A DNA stretch of 64,000 nucleotides from DASWNP01 sp036399175 (GCA_036399175.1 DASWNP010000030.1:9839-73838); one strand, 5' to 3'; counted from the first letter of the stretch, positions 7,326 to 17,262 are shown. A program made the numbers and translations. Notes: generated by a model not told the origin, from the letters alone.

Positions 7326-9412
7326 TGCCACTCACAGCACCAAACCTTGATGACCGGCGCTTCGCCGAAATCATGGAAGAAGCGCGCTCGCTCATTCCGC
7401 GCTACGCGCCGGAGTGGACTGACCACAACGACTCCGACCCCGGCATCACTCTGATGCAGCTATTCTCCTGGCTCGGCGAGATGATTCTCTTTCGCCTCAA
7501 CCGCGTGCCCGAGAGAAACTACATCAAGTTTCTGCAACTCATCGGCGTCGAGCGAAAGCCCGCCGCTCCGGCGCGCGTCGAGCTGACCTTCGCGCTCGCG
7601 TCTCCCGACGCTTCGACCGTCATCATTCCGAAGGGCACGCGCGTCGGCGCACAGCAGAAACAGCCCGAGCCGAGCGATATGCCGATGCTCGCGCCCGAAC
7701 CCACAGAGCCCATCGTCTTCGAGACCGACGAGCCGCTCATGGCTCTCGGCGCACGTCTCAGCAAAGTTCAGGTCTTCGACGGCGTCAACTTCCTCGACTA
7801 CACGGAAGCCAATCAGCCCGGCGGAAAATCCTTCCCGCCCTTCGGCGCACGCGCGCGTGAAGGCAGCGCCCTCATGCTCGGCTTCGCGTCGAACAACGCT
7901 TTCCCTTCGGTCGAGATAAACCTCGCCGTGCTTCTTCGTCAGGACGACGCGACGCGCAAAGAAGAATCCTGCGCGACGCTTGAGACGCGGCTCAAGCCGC
8001 CCGCCGTGCTCGCCTGGGAATACTGGGCGGGCGGCGGCTGGCGTCCGCTTCGCGTCGTCAGAGACGAAACGCGCGCCCTGATGCGAAGCGGCCACGTCGT
8101 TCTTCGTGGCCCGAAGGACGCGAAGAAGGCGAAGCTCGGCGCGTTCAGCTCCATCGCCGACGAACAGCTCTACTGGCTGCGCTGTCGTTTGGAAAGCTCG
8201 CAGTACGAAATCGCGCCGCAGCTCGACGCCGTCGTCACCAACACCGTGCGCGCGACAGCCGTCACGACCGTCCGCGAAGAAGTCGTCGGCTCAAGCAACG
8301 GCCAGCCGAATCAGGGCTTCTTGCTGCTCAACTCACCCGTTTACGCGAGCGCGCCTTTTCCGGTCGAAGAGCGTCTGCGCGCGCGCTCGGCCGCGCGCCT
8401 CAAGCCGCCGGATGAAGCAGAGCGCGAGGCTGCGGATAAGGCTCTGCGCGAGCGCGAGCTGATGAAGGGCTTTCTGCTCGAAGTGGACGAAGGGCAGGGC
8501 TTCAAGCCGTGGGAGGAGGTCGAAGACTTCTACAGCTCGACGGAGGAAGACCGGCATTACGTGCTCAACCGCACGACGGGCGAAGTCCTCTTCGGCGAAC
8601 ACGCGCGGACGCCCGTCGCCGGTGTCAACAACATCGTCGCGCGCTTCTATCGCTACGGCGGCAGCGCACGCGGCAACGTCGGGGCGTCGATGGTGACGGA
8701 TTTGCAGACCAACGTCGCCGGGGTCGATAGCGTGACGAATCTGAGGGCGGCGGAAGGCGGCACGGACGAAGAGTCAATCGAAGATACGAAGGCACGCGCG
8801 CCGAAGGAACTCAAAGCCCGCGACCGCGCCGTCACCGCAGAAGATTTTGAGTTCATCGCCCTGCAAACGCCGGGCACGCGCGTTCGTCGCGCGCACGCGC
8901 TTGCGCTTCGTCATCCGCAGTTTCGCGGCGTCGATGTGCCGGGCGCGATGACGGTCGTCGTCATCCCTGAGAGCGAAGACGCGCGACCCATGCCGAGCGA
9001 GAGCACGATGCAGGCCGTCTGCGCGCACCTGAACCGGAGACGTTTGCTCACAACCGAAGTCTTCGTCGCCCCGCCTACTTACGCGCACGTCAGGATTGAA
9101 GCGACGGTCGTGGCCTCGCCTGTGGCCGACGCGGCGAAGGTCGAGATGGAGCTTGAGCGGGCGCTCAATCGCTATCTGCATCCGCTGACGGGCGGCTCTG
9201 ACGGGCAGGGCTGGCCGCTCGGCGGCGACGTCCTCTTCTCCGAAGTCTACCGCGTCGTCCTGCAAACCGAGGGCGTCCGAAGCATAGAAGATTTGCGCAT
9301 CATCATCGACGGCGAGCGCTTCGGTCGCTGCGAAGATGCGCCCATCGAAGACGACGCGCTCGTCTATTCCGACGGCCACGAAATCCGCGTCTCCTTCAAC
9401 ACGCAGGGCTAG
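7325..9412 (+). CDS. eCIS baseplate assembly protein J-like (Afp11)
   Basis: The 695-residue protein starts with the motif MPLTAPNLDDRRFAEIMEEA, followed by PEWTDHNDSDPGITLMQLFS, typical of the large baseplate-wedge proteins of eCIS (TIGR02243-type). The middle carries a beta-rich insertion domain, and the J-domain motifs follow: LFGEHARTPVAGVNN, then GTDEESIEDTKARAPKELKA with RDRAVTAEDFEFIA. The C-terminal part (PLGGDVLFSEVYRVVLQTEG) is also family-typical. Baseplate J proteins form the wedges that lock the sheath to the spike. The gene overlaps gp25 by one base. Confidence 0.93.
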   Translation: MPLTAPNLDDRRFAEIMEEARSLIPRYAPEWTDHNDSDPGITLMQLFSWLGEMILFRLNRVPERNYIKFLQLIGVERKPAAPARVELTFALASPDASTVIIPKGTRVGAQQKQPEPSDMPMLAPEPTEPIVFETDEPLMALGARLSKVQVFDGVNFLDYTEANQPGGKSFPPFGARAREGSALMLGFASNNAFPSVEINLAVLLRQDDATRKEESCATLETRLKPPAVLAWEYWAGGGWRPLRVVRDETRALMRSGHVVLRGPKDAKKAKLGAFSSIADEQLYWLRCRLESSQYEIAPQLDAVVTNTVRATAVTTVREEVVGSSNGQPNQGFLLLNSPVYASAPFPVEERLRARSAARLKPPDEAEREAADKALRERELMKGFLLEVDEGQGFKPWEEVEDFYSSTEEDRHYVLNRTTGEVLFGEHARTPVAGVNNIVARFYRYGGSARGNVGASMVTDLQTNVAGVDSVTNLRAAEGGTDEESIEDTKARAPKELKARDRAVTAEDFEFIALQTPGTRVRRAHALALRHPQFRGVDVPGAMTVVVIPESEDARPMPSESTMQAVCAHLNRRRLLTTEVFVAPPTYAHVRIEATVVASPVADAAKVEMELERALNRYLHPLTGGSDGQGWPLGGDVLFSEVYRVVLQTEGVRSIEDLRIIIDGERFGRCEDAPIEDDALVYSDGHEIRVSFNTQG

Positions 9413-9446
9413 GAGTTTCGACGAGACGACGCGACGAGCAAACGCG

Positions 9447-9487
9447 CGCGCGATGAATTTTTGAAAGCAAACTCGCGCGATGAATTT
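9447..9487 (+). repeat. 14-base direct repeat before the tail-protein-I gene
   Basis: CGCGCGATGAATTT occurs twice, at 9447-9460 and 9474-9487, separated by 13 bases, in the short gap between the baseplate J stop and the next start. No function is evident. Similar short duplications occur at other junctions of this operon. Confidence 0.7.
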
Positions 9488-9495
9488 ACAGAGTG

Positions 9496-12477
9496 ATGAC
9501 GCCGAATAACGCCAAAACTTTTTTCATCCTCAACAGCCGCCAGGGGCATTCGATGGTCGGCGGCTGGCGCGCAGCCGCGCTCTCGAACCTGCGGCTCGCG
9601 GAGGACGGCCTGCGCCTCGCCTACCAGCCCGCGCCGCCCGTCCCTTTGAAGGATGCGGCGGGGACTTTCGGCGGGCTCGAAAATCCGACGGGAGTCGCCG
9701 TCGATACGGACGGCGCTATCTACGTCTCCGACGCGTCGAAGCATCTCATCTACAAAATCGTGCGCCGCGAAGCCTTGCGCTCGCGCGCACACTTCTTCCG
9801 CATCGAAGGCGGCCAATTCAACGGCGACCGCTTCGTCTACGTCTCGACCGCCAATCGCGTCGAACACTGGCCGCGCTCGCTCAGGCGCGACCCCGAAAGC
9901 TTCTCGGAAGTCGCGGTCATTTGCGAGACGGTCTGGAACGTCAGGCAGGCGCGAAAAGTCGTCCTCGCGTTTGTGAACGGCGACGGCGACAAATCCTGCT
10001 GCGAAGATTGCCGGGAGGGAAGCTCGAAGGGAGGCTCTTCCTGTTCGTGCGGCAAGCGTGAACGACGTGTTTCCTCGTCCTGCTCTTGCGGTAAGTCGCA
10101 TGGCAAAAGTAAGGGAGCGGGCGCGAAGAAGTGCGACGAGTGTGCGGCGAGCGACGCGCCAGAGCATCAAGCCTCCATCGAGAAAGAATGGACGGACTTT
10201 TATCCCGCGCACCTTCCGTCGGGCGAAATCTGCAAGACCTCGATTCAGTATCTCCCGTGCCTCGGCGGACTCGGCGACGCGCCGCGACAATTCAACGAGC
10301 CTCGCGGCCTGGCCGTCTCCCGGTCGGGGCTGCTCTACGTCGCCGATTCGCGCAATCATCGCGTGCAGGTTTTCTCTCTTCGACACAACCTCGCGCTTCG
10401 AGCCGCGTGGGGCAGACGCGCCGACTCGTCGGACGTGAAAGCGAATCCGACGCCGTCGCCGCCAGATTGCGTGCCCGATGACACAAAGGTTGTCCGCTTC
10501 GGTCAGCCAGTCGCGGGCGAGAAGCCGGGAGAGTTTAGTGAGCCTTCGGACGTGGCGACGGATGCGCGAGGCGACGCCTACATCGCCGACAAGGGCAATC
10601 ATCGCGTGCAGAAGTACGACTGCCGCAAGCGCCGCTTCCGCGTCTTCGACGGCACGACTCTGGCCGCGCACGTCTTTCAGGTGCTCTACGGGACGCTCGC
10701 AAAGGACAGGTTCGTCTACGTTCCGGCGCGTCGGCGCGTCGAGCACTGGCCGCACGCGCTCGGAGGCGAGCCCGCGAGCATCGACGATGTTGACATCATC
10801 TCGGACGACGTGGCGAGCCTCGCAGACGCGCGCCGCATCGTGCTCGAAGCCATCAACGCCGTCGGCTCCGACGACATCCTCGTCGAATGGAAGCGCGCTT
10901 ATCCGTCGGCGCTCGCCGCCTTCCCGCAGCCCGAAGCGCCCTTCAGCAGCCCGACGCATCTGGCCGTCGATAGAGAGGGGCGCATCTACGTCGTCGATGC
11001 GGACGTGAGTTACGTGAAGATGCTCGACTCGGACGGGCGCGTCGTCGGGCGCGTCGAGTTTGCCGAAGAGGTCGGCGGAAAGTTTCAGCCGACGGCGGTG
11101 GCGGTCGATGACGCGGGCGCGCTGGTTCTGGCCTCCGAGACGGGCGCGCACAGCTTTCGCGTCGAAGGCGAAGAGACTTTCTACGACCGGTTTTTCGCCG
11201 AGTGGCGGGGCAAGTGCGCGGCGCTCATCTCCGACGGCGCGGGAAACCTGTTGAGCGTCGGCGGCAGTCCTTCAATCGGCGTCGCCGAACTGAAAGCCCC
11301 GCGCGGCTACGTCAAACAGGGCGCTTATCTCTCCGTCGCGCTCGATAGCCGGATAGAGAATTGTCGCTGGCACAAGCTCGTGCTCGACGCCGGTTTTGAG
11401 ATTCCCGCTGGCACGAGCGTCACGGTCAGCACCTACACTTCGGAAGATGAACTTGAGCAGTCGGAGGTCGAGGCGCTCGGCGCAGACGAGTGGCTGACGA
11501 ACCAGACCAACGCCGGAGACTTTCTGATTCTGAGTCGTCCGGGCAGATACCTCTGGCTCAGGATTGAGCTGCGAGGCAACGGCGTCGAGACTCCCTTCGT
11601 GCCGGGCTTGCGCGCACACTTCCCACGCATCACCTATCTCGAATACCTGCCCGCCGTCTATCACGCCGACCCTGTGAGTCGTGATTTCCTCGAACGCTTC
11701 CTCTCCATCTTCGAGCACATTCTCGGCGGCATCGAAGACACCGTCACGAACATCTCGCAGCTCTTCGACGCCGACGGAGCGCCCGCCTCTGCGCCGCGCG
11801 ATTTTCTCTCGTGGCTCGCCGCCTGGGTGGATATGGCCTTCGACCCGACCTGGTCAGAGGAGACACGCCGCAGCCTCCTGAGACACGCGCCCGAGCTTTA
11901 TCGGCGGCGCGGAACGCCCGAAGGCTTGAAGCTTCTGCTGCGCCTCGCGCTCGGCATAGAGGTTCGCATCCTTGAGCACTTCAGTTTGCGTCGCTGGCTG
12001 TTTCTCGGCGCACAAGGCTCGGCGAGCGGCGGGGTGCAGCTTTGGGATAACTGCGTCGTCAAGCGTCTGCAACTGAACGGCACGCGGGGCGTCGGCGACT
12101 TCGCGCTCGTCGGCACGGGCGACCCCGCGCGCGACCCCTTCTTCGTCTACGCGCACAAGTTCAGCATCTACGTCGCGGCCTCGGAGCTACGCAATAGTTT
12201 AGTCGAGCGCATGCTCAGCCACCTCGTCGAGCAGGAGAAACCGGCGCACACGCAGTTCGACATCGTGAAGGTCGAAGCGCGCCTGCGCGTCGGCGTGCAA
12301 TCAACGGTCGGCGTCGATACGCAGGTCGGCGTCTATCCCAGAACAATTTTGAACCACTGCGCCACGCTCGGCTACGACACGCTGCTCGGCTGCGACGAGC
12401 GGCAAGAGGGCGGCGGGGGCGGGGCGCTCCGAGTGGGCGGCGGCGCACGCGTGGGCGGCGGCGCGGTGGTCGGATGA
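9496..12477 (+). CDS. eCIS baseplate/tail protein I-like subunit fused to NHL-repeat propeller
   Basis: A large fusion of about 993 residues; GTG at 9493 gives one residue more. The first 550 residues contain NHL-type propeller blades (NPTGVAVDTDGAIYVSD, then EPRGLAVSRSGLLYVADSRN and EPSDVATDARGDAYIADKGN). Two copies of a longer module contain RFVYVxxxxRVEHWP. A Cys/Ser/Gly-rich insert lies at about 172-218. The last 290 residues form the tail-protein-I/TIGR02242 domain: YLEYLPAVYHADPVSRDFLE, LSWLAAWVDMAFDPTW and RHAPELYRRRGTPEGLKLLL. The tail is Gly/Val-rich (GGGARVGGGAVVG). It is probably an Afp12-type outer baseplate subunit whose propeller faces outward; the outward placement is inference. 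Confidence 0.85.
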   Translation: MTPNNAKTFFILNSRQGHSMVGGWRAAALSNLRLAEDGLRLAYQPAPPVPLKDAAGTFGGLENPTGVAVDTDGAIYVSDASKHLIYKIVRREALRSRAHFFRIEGGQFNGDRFVYVSTANRVEHWPRSLRRDPESFSEVAVICETVWNVRQARKVVLAFVNGDGDKSCCEDCREGSSKGGSSCSCGKRERRVSSSCSCGKSHGKSKGAGAKKCDECAASDAPEHQASIEKEWTDFYPAHLPSGEICKTSIQYLPCLGGLGDAPRQFNEPRGLAVSRSGLLYVADSRNHRVQVFSLRHNLALRAAWGRRADSSDVKANPTPSPPDCVPDDTKVVRFGQPVAGEKPGEFSEPSDVATDARGDAYIADKGNHRVQKYDCRKRRFRVFDGTTLAAHVFQVLYGTLAKDRFVYVPARRRVEHWPHALGGEPASIDDVDIISDDVASLADARRIVLEAINAVGSDDILVEWKRAYPSALAAFPQPEAPFSSPTHLAVDREGRIYVVDADVSYVKMLDSDGRVVGRVEFAEEVGGKFQPTAVAVDDAGALVLASETGAHSFRVEGEETFYDRFFAEWRGKCAALISDGAGNLLSVGGSPSIGVAELKAPRGYVKQGAYLSVALDSRIENCRWHKLVLDAGFEIPAGTSVTVSTYTSEDELEQSEVEALGADEWLTNQTNAGDFLILSRPGRYLWLRIELRGNGVETPFVPGLRAHFPRITYLEYLPAVYHADPVSRDFLERFLSIFEHILGGIEDTVTNISQLFDADGAPASAPRDFLSWLAAWVDMAFDPTWSEETRRSLLRHAPELYRRRGTPEGLKLLLRLALGIEVRILEHFSLRRWLFLGAQGSASGGVQLWDNCVVKRLQLNGTRGVGDFALVGTGDPARDPFFVYAHKFSIYVAASELRNSLVERMLSHLVEQEKPAHTQFDIVKVEARLRVGVQSTVGVDTQVGVYPRTILNHCATLGYDTLLGCDERQEGGGGGALRVGGGARVGGGAVVG

Positions 12478-12504
12478 GAAACGGACGAGAGAGAAGGAGA
12501 AGCC

Positions 12505-15465
12505 ATGTCTAAAGGGCTGACGCACAATCAGAGCGAGTGCCTCGAATGCGCGATGGCGGCGCACGAGCGGGTCAACTACTTCACGGGACAATTCCTCTCC
12601 GTGTCGGAGTTCGGCGACGAGCAGCGTTATCACATCGGCAAGCATCGCCAGCACAACCGATACCTGCACGGCTCGGGCACGGTCTGCGGCCTCAGAGTGA
12701 CGGAGCACCCGAACCCGGCCTGCCGCGACCGCTTCGTCGTCATCGAGCCCGGACTCGCGCTCGATTGCTGCGGCAGAGAGATAGTCGTCCGCGAGAGACT
12801 CTACGTTGACCTGCAAAAGCTTCTCGCTCCGAAAGAAGATGAGAGCGGCGCTAACGGAAACGGCAACGGCGGCAATGGAAACGGTAACGGCAATGGTAAC
12901 GGCGAGGTGCAGGCGCTTCTGATTTCCGTCTGCTACGCCGAGCACAAGACGCAGTTCGTGCCCGCGCTCTATTCCGAGTGCGGCTGCGACGAGAGCGTCT
13001 GCGATGCCAACCGCGTCTGCGAGGGCTTCGAGGTCAAGGTCGAGCGCGTCGATAAACTGCCGGAGCAGGGCAACTGCTGCAATGCTACGGCGGCGGGCGG
13101 CTCGCGTCTCGAATGGACGACCACCATCAATCTCGAACGCGCCTCGCGCCTCGCCCTCGACACCACACGCTCGCGTCTCTTCGTCCTCAACTCGGCGGAC
13201 GAAGGCCAGGTGATGGTCTACGACTCCGACAACCAGAGCCTTCTGCGCGCCATCGACCTCGAAGGCGCAGGCCGAGACCTTGCGCTCTCTCCCGCAGGCG
13301 ACTTTCTCTACGTCGTGCGCCACACGGGCGACGCTTCGGCGGGCGACTTCGTGCTGCGCGTGATTAACGTCGAGGATTTGAACAGCCCCGAGACCGTCAA
13401 CGACATCACGCTCGGCGCGGGCGCGCTCGACGCGGCGCACACACCCAAGCTCTCCGTCTCGGCGGCAGACGGGCGCGTCGCTTCGCTCGAACCGGCAGAG
13501 AAGCGAATCATCATCTGGAACACGCAGCTCAACTCGCCTCTGGCCGACGCGTCAGACCCGACGCCCGCGCAGTATGCGACGGTGGAAACCGGAGACGACG
13601 CGCGCGACCTCGCCATCAGCAGCGACGGGCGTTGGCTCTTCGTCGCCGAAGCGGCCAACGCCGATAACAAAGTCACCGCCTCGAAGATTGAGACGCTTTC
13701 GAGCCAGAATCCGATTGTTCATTCCCTCGCCGTCGCCGATAAGCCCCTGCTCGTCGCGGCTTCGGGCGACAGCCTGCGTCTCTTCGTCGCCACCGAAGGC
13801 GGGCTCGTCCGCGCCTTCCGCATACAGGAGACGCCCGATGCGTTTCCCGAAATCGGCGAAGGCGTCGAGTTCGGTACGACGAACACGGCATTTGCACTTC
13901 AATCGTCGCCCTCGGGCAAGTGGGCCTACCTCCTGTCGGCTGATACGGACGACAAGGCGACGCTTCGCGCCGTCAACGGCGAGCGGTTTGTGAGCGACCC
14001 GCAGGCGGCGCTCGGCGACCCTCTGACGGTCGTCGCCGCGCCGCAGGATTTGCTCCTGAGCCCCGACGGTCGGACGCTCTACGCGGCGGGCGCGGGGCTG
14101 GAGCAACAGTCGAGCGGCGGCGTCGCCGTCGTCTCGGTCAACGAAGAGACCTGCGCAGAAATCTTCTGGCACGCGCTCGATTGCTGTCCCTCCTGCGGCG
14201 ACGAGACGTGCGTCGCGCTCGCCGCCGTCCGCGAGTACACAGACGGCCAGAGCATTAACGATGCCGACATAGACAACCGCATCCGCACGCTCCTCCCCAG
14301 CGCCGAAACTCTCAAACAGGCCATCCTCTGCGCGCTCGAAACCGGCATGGGCAAGCAAGGCCCTGAAGGGCCGCAAGGCCAGCCCGGCCCGCAAGGCCCT
14401 CCCGGCGCGCAAGGCCCTCCCGGCCCTCCGGGGCCGCAGGGCATCCCCGGCCAGAAAGGCGAGCCGGGCACGCCGGGCGCAGCCGGAGAGCCAGGCCCGG
14501 CAGGTGAGACCGGCCCTCAAGGTGAAGCAGGCCCACAGGGCGAGCCCGGCCCGCAGGGCGAAACAGGCCCTCCCGGCGAAACCGGCGCTCCGGGTGAAGC
14601 AGGTGCGCCAGGCGAAGCCGGGCCGCAGGGCGAACCCGGCCCCGCAGGGCCTCCCGGTGCACAAGGCCCTGCGGGTCAGCAGGGCCCGCCCGGCGCGCCC
14701 GGACAACCCGGAGCACCCGGAGAGCAGGGCCCGCCGGGGCCTGCCGGAGAAGGTCTTGAGCAGGGGCTCACGCGCATCAACGCTCTGAGCTGGGCGCACA
14801 ACACGGGAGACAATCCGATTATCGAAGTGATGCTCGAAGGCGACGACATCGGTCGAGGCTTGGTTATCGGTTTTACAGGCCCCGTCAACGCGCTTGAGCC
14901 AGCCGCGACGAGAATCGACGCCGAACACGTTTTTCAGGTTCTGATTCCACACCAGATGTCGGAGATGCCGCACCTGCGCTGTCGTTGTCCGATTCGCGGC
15001 GAAGTCGTCCCGGCTGAAATCCTCGATCAGACCGCCGACGGGCGCATCCTCAAGGCCGTCCGGTCGCCCGACCAGCGCTGTAGGGCTATCGCTTTCATCT
15101 TCGACCCTGACGACATCTCTTTGATTGAATCCGCGCCCGACGTGTGGGTGCGCCTGCGCGGCGATTTCGTCATCGACGAAGAGGGCAGGGCGGTTGATGC
15201 CGAGTTCGTGCGCGCACAGCTTCCGACCGGCGACCGACCCGACGGCAGCAAAGTCGGCGTGCAGGGCGGACTCTTCGAGAGCTGGTTTACGGTGGGAAAC
15301 CGCGAAGACCCTTCGGGCTTTCGGGAGGGGGCGACGCTCAAGTCTGATTCGAGACGCACCGCCGCCGCACAGGCTTTCGACGAACCGGAAGGCGACGAGC
15401 CGCAGGGACGCAGAGGAAAGGAACGAGGCTCCGCGCCCTCGAAGAATCGCTCGTCGAAAAAATAG
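12505..15465 (+). CDS. Putative eCIS fibre: shared N-module, beta-propeller and collagen-like stalk
   Basis: A 986-residue protein with AGGAG upstream of its ATG. Residues about 20-110 hold a Cys-containing module shared with the next two genes (YFTGQFLSVSEFGDEQRYHI, then NRYLHGSGTVCGL). A Gly/Asn linker follows at about 113-135. A seven-bladed YVTN/lactonase-like propeller spans about 185-560 (RLALDTTRSRLFVLNSADEG, then ISSDGRWLFVAEAAN). A collagen-like Gly-X-Y stalk covers 616-748. The C-terminal globular domain and a basic, Ser-rich tail end the protein. The layout (base, spacer, stalk, tip) and position between baseplate and tape-measure candidate suggest a receptor-binding or surface-display fibre. 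I cannot name a receptor. Confidence 0.8.
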   Translation: MSKGLTHNQSECLECAMAAHERVNYFTGQFLSVSEFGDEQRYHIGKHRQHNRYLHGSGTVCGLRVTEHPNPACRDRFVVIEPGLALDCCGREIVVRERLYVDLQKLLAPKEDESGANGNGNGGNGNGNGNGNGEVQALLISVCYAEHKTQFVPALYSECGCDESVCDANRVCEGFEVKVERVDKLPEQGNCCNATAAGGSRLEWTTTINLERASRLALDTTRSRLFVLNSADEGQVMVYDSDNQSLLRAIDLEGAGRDLALSPAGDFLYVVRHTGDASAGDFVLRVINVEDLNSPETVNDITLGAGALDAAHTPKLSVSAADGRVASLEPAEKRIIIWNTQLNSPLADASDPTPAQYATVETGDDARDLAISSDGRWLFVAEAANADNKVTASKIETLSSQNPIVHSLAVADKPLLVAASGDSLRLFVATEGGLVRAFRIQETPDAFPEIGEGVEFGTTNTAFALQSSPSGKWAYLLSADTDDKATLRAVNGERFVSDPQAALGDPLTVVAAPQDLLLSPDGRTLYAAGAGLEQQSSGGVAVVSVNEETCAEIFWHALDCCPSCGDETCVALAAVREYTDGQSINDADIDNRIRTLLPSAETLKQAILCALETGMGKQGPEGPQGQPGPQGPPGAQGPPGPPGPQGIPGQKGEPGTPGAAGEPGPAGETGPQGEAGPQGEPGPQGETGPPGETGAPGEAGAPGEAGPQGEPGPAGPPGAQGPAGQQGPPGAPGQPGAPGEQGPPGPAGEGLEQGLTRINALSWAHNTGDNPIIEVMLEGDDIGRGLVIGFTGPVNALEPAATRIDAEHVFQVLIPHQMSEMPHLRCRCPIRGEVVPAEILDQTADGRILKAVRSPDQRCRAIAFIFDPDDISLIESAPDVWVRLRGDFVIDEEGRAVDAEFVRAQLPTGDRPDGSKVGVQGGLFESWFTVGNREDPSGFREGATLKSDSRRTAAAQAFDEPEGDEPQGRRGKERGSAPSKNRSSKK
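14350..14751 (+). repeat. Collagen-like Gly-X-Y repeat
   Basis: About 44 uninterrupted Gly-X-Y triplets in frame inside the fibre gene, rich in GPQ, GPP, GEP and GEA. The pattern is that of bacterial collagen-like stalks that form triple helices, implying a trimeric fibre. The DNA is correspondingly repetitive. Confidence 0.95.
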
Positions 15466-15630
15466 AGCGCAGACGCGAAGCCGCGAAAGCTTCTTCGCCG
15501 ACCCGCGCATCGCTCCCGTCGCCGAGCCGGGTCAATTTCGTCGCCGAATGGATTTCCGCTTCGTCGCCGAGACAGTTTCAGTAACGCTCATCTTGAAGTT
15601 GATTCGTAGTGGACTAATGGAGGTAGCCTC

Positions 15631-17262
15631 ATGGCTTTGACCAAAACAGCGACCCGCCGAGAGAAGACGACCTGCAAGCCCCAGACCTGCCCCTCCTGCG
15701 GCGGTCAGGAATGTTACACGCGACCCCGTTTCTTCTGCGGGCAGATGCTCACCGCCGAGATTCTCGAAGAGGCGCAAACGTATGTCATCGAAAAGAACCG
15801 GCTGCACAACCGCTACCTCGTCGGCACGGGCGTCGTCTGCGGGCTGGCCGTCCGTTGCGACCCGTGCGACGGCGTCGTCACCGTCGAGCCCGGCTACGCC
15901 ATCGACTGCTGCGGCAACGACATCGTCGTCTGCGAGACGGAGCGTTTCGACGTGCTGCGCTATCTCAAGGATTGCTTCCGCGACGAAGAGCCCGGCTGCG
16001 ACGGCAAGCTCAGGACGCCTCCGCCCTCTTCCTGCGACGACCAGCCGAGAGACTACTGCCTCGTCATCTCCTACAACGAGATTCACACCCGACCGATGAC
16101 GGCGATGGTCAGGCAGAACGGCTGCTCTTCGACCTCCTGCGAGCCCTCGCAGACGAACGAAGTCTTCCGCCTCGACCTCGTCGAAGAAGACGAGCGCGAG
16201 CAGCAGAAGTCGAAGGACGATTTCTGGAGCAAGGCGCGCGAGTGCTTCGTCGAGTATCTCTCGACCTCGAAAAAGTTCTTCGCAGACTTTCAACAGGCCG
16301 TCGGCGTCCAGAACGCAGAGCAGCGACATCAGGCTTTGAAGACCTCCTTCTGCCGTCTCAAAGACGAAGTGCTGCGGCTCTACCGCAAGGGCGCGCGCAC
16401 GCGCTGCTCGCTCCTCGATGCGCTGCGCGAGATAGAAGACAGCTTCCCCCTGACGACGCAGGCTCCGCAGTACGGCGTCCACGTCTACAACGCCATGTTT
16501 CGACTCTACGCGTGGCTCATGCAGCTCATGCTCGATTGCATCTGCGATGCGCTGCTCGTCCCCTGCCGCCCTTGCGGCGACGAAGAGGGCGTGCGCCTCG
16601 CCTGCATCACCGTGCGCAATGGTAAGATTGAAAAAATCTGCAACCTCGCGCGCCGTCAACTCCTGACCGCGCCGAACCTTCGCTATTGGATGCAGCCGGT
16701 CTTCTCCGGCATCCACCGTCTCGTCGAGCACATCTGCTGCGACCTCGACCTCGCCCGAGCCTTCGACGGCATTTTCCGCCCGCGTGAAGAACAGACCACG
16801 ACGACCGTCACCAACAACATGAGCGACGAACAGACCGAAACGACGTTTCAGGGGCAGCAGCAACAGCAGCAGTATCAGCAGCAGTATCAGTCGCCGCAGG
16901 ATACGGCGCAGTCCATCGAAGAGATGGTGATGCGCGGCGACCGGCTGATGCATCTGCTCAGCGCCTACTCGGCCTCGACCGCCAACAGCCTCGGCATGAG
17001 CAACCTTCTCCAACTGACGACTCCGCAGGTCTATACGGCGCTCGACGTGTACGGCCTCAAGTCCGCGCAGGCGACCGCCAAGCTTGAGCAGCGCGGCTAC
17101 AACGTCACGGAGCGGCGCGTCACCGAAGCCGAAGCTTACTCTCTCGGCAACCTGTTCCACATGGCCTGGGTCTTGCCGACGCAGGAAACCATCGAGCTTG
17201 TCATCGACCCGAACGACAACGTCAGCGCCGTCAACGTCCAGCGTGGAGGTTCAACGACATGA
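15631..17262 (+). CDS. Putative eCIS fibre/adaptor with shared N-module and Gln-rich linker
   Basis: The 543-residue protein has GGAGG seven bases before its ATG. After a Cys-rich start (CKPQTCPSCGGQECY) comes the module shared with its neighbours: FFCGQMLTAEILEEAQTYVI, then HNRYLVGTGVVCGLAV and VTVEPGYAIDCCGNDIVVCE. A long helical middle contains many Cys residues (LMLDCICDALLVPCRPCGDE). A poly-Gln linker lies at about 407-424. The C-terminal region (LLQLTTPQVYTALDVYGLKS) ends in a strand-rich segment. Over 25 cysteines is unusual for this operon. It lies between two other fibre-type genes, overlapping the next start by 4 bases. A structural adaptor or fibre role is inferred from the shared module; no enzyme motif is visible. 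Confidence 0.72.
   Translation: MALTKTATRREKTTCKPQTCPSCGGQECYTRPRFFCGQMLTAEILEEAQTYVIEKNRLHNRYLVGTGVVCGLAVRCDPCDGVVTVEPGYAIDCCGNDIVVCETERFDVLRYLKDCFRDEEPGCDGKLRTPPPSSCDDQPRDYCLVISYNEIHTRPMTAMVRQNGCSSTSCEPSQTNEVFRLDLVEEDEREQQKSKDDFWSKARECFVEYLSTSKKFFADFQQAVGVQNAEQRHQALKTSFCRLKDEVLRLYRKGARTRCSLLDALREIEDSFPLTTQAPQYGVHVYNAMFRLYAWLMQLMLDCICDALLVPCRPCGDEEGVRLACITVRNGKIEKICNLARRQLLTAPNLRYWMQPVFSGIHRLVEHICCDLDLARAFDGIFRPREEQTTTTVTNNMSDEQTETTFQGQQQQQQYQQQYQSPQDTAQSIEEMVMRGDRLMHLLSAYSASTANSLGMSNLLQLTTPQVYTALDVYGLKSAQATAKLEQRGYNVTERRVTEAEAYSLGNLFHMAWVLPTQETIELVIDPNDNVSAVNVQRGGSTT

Noticed and set aside
9409..11151. 580-residue minus-strand open frame opposite the NHL/tail-protein gene
   Set aside because: It is a shadow of high GC content: low-complexity, Arg/Ala/Asp-rich, no ribosome binding site, no domain, and the plus-strand gene has clear homology.
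13552..15510. 652-residue minus-strand open frame opposite the collagen-like fibre gene
   Set aside because: Arg/Ala-rich shadow created by GC-rich codons and the Gly-X-Y repeat; it runs past the end of the fibre gene without a start signal.
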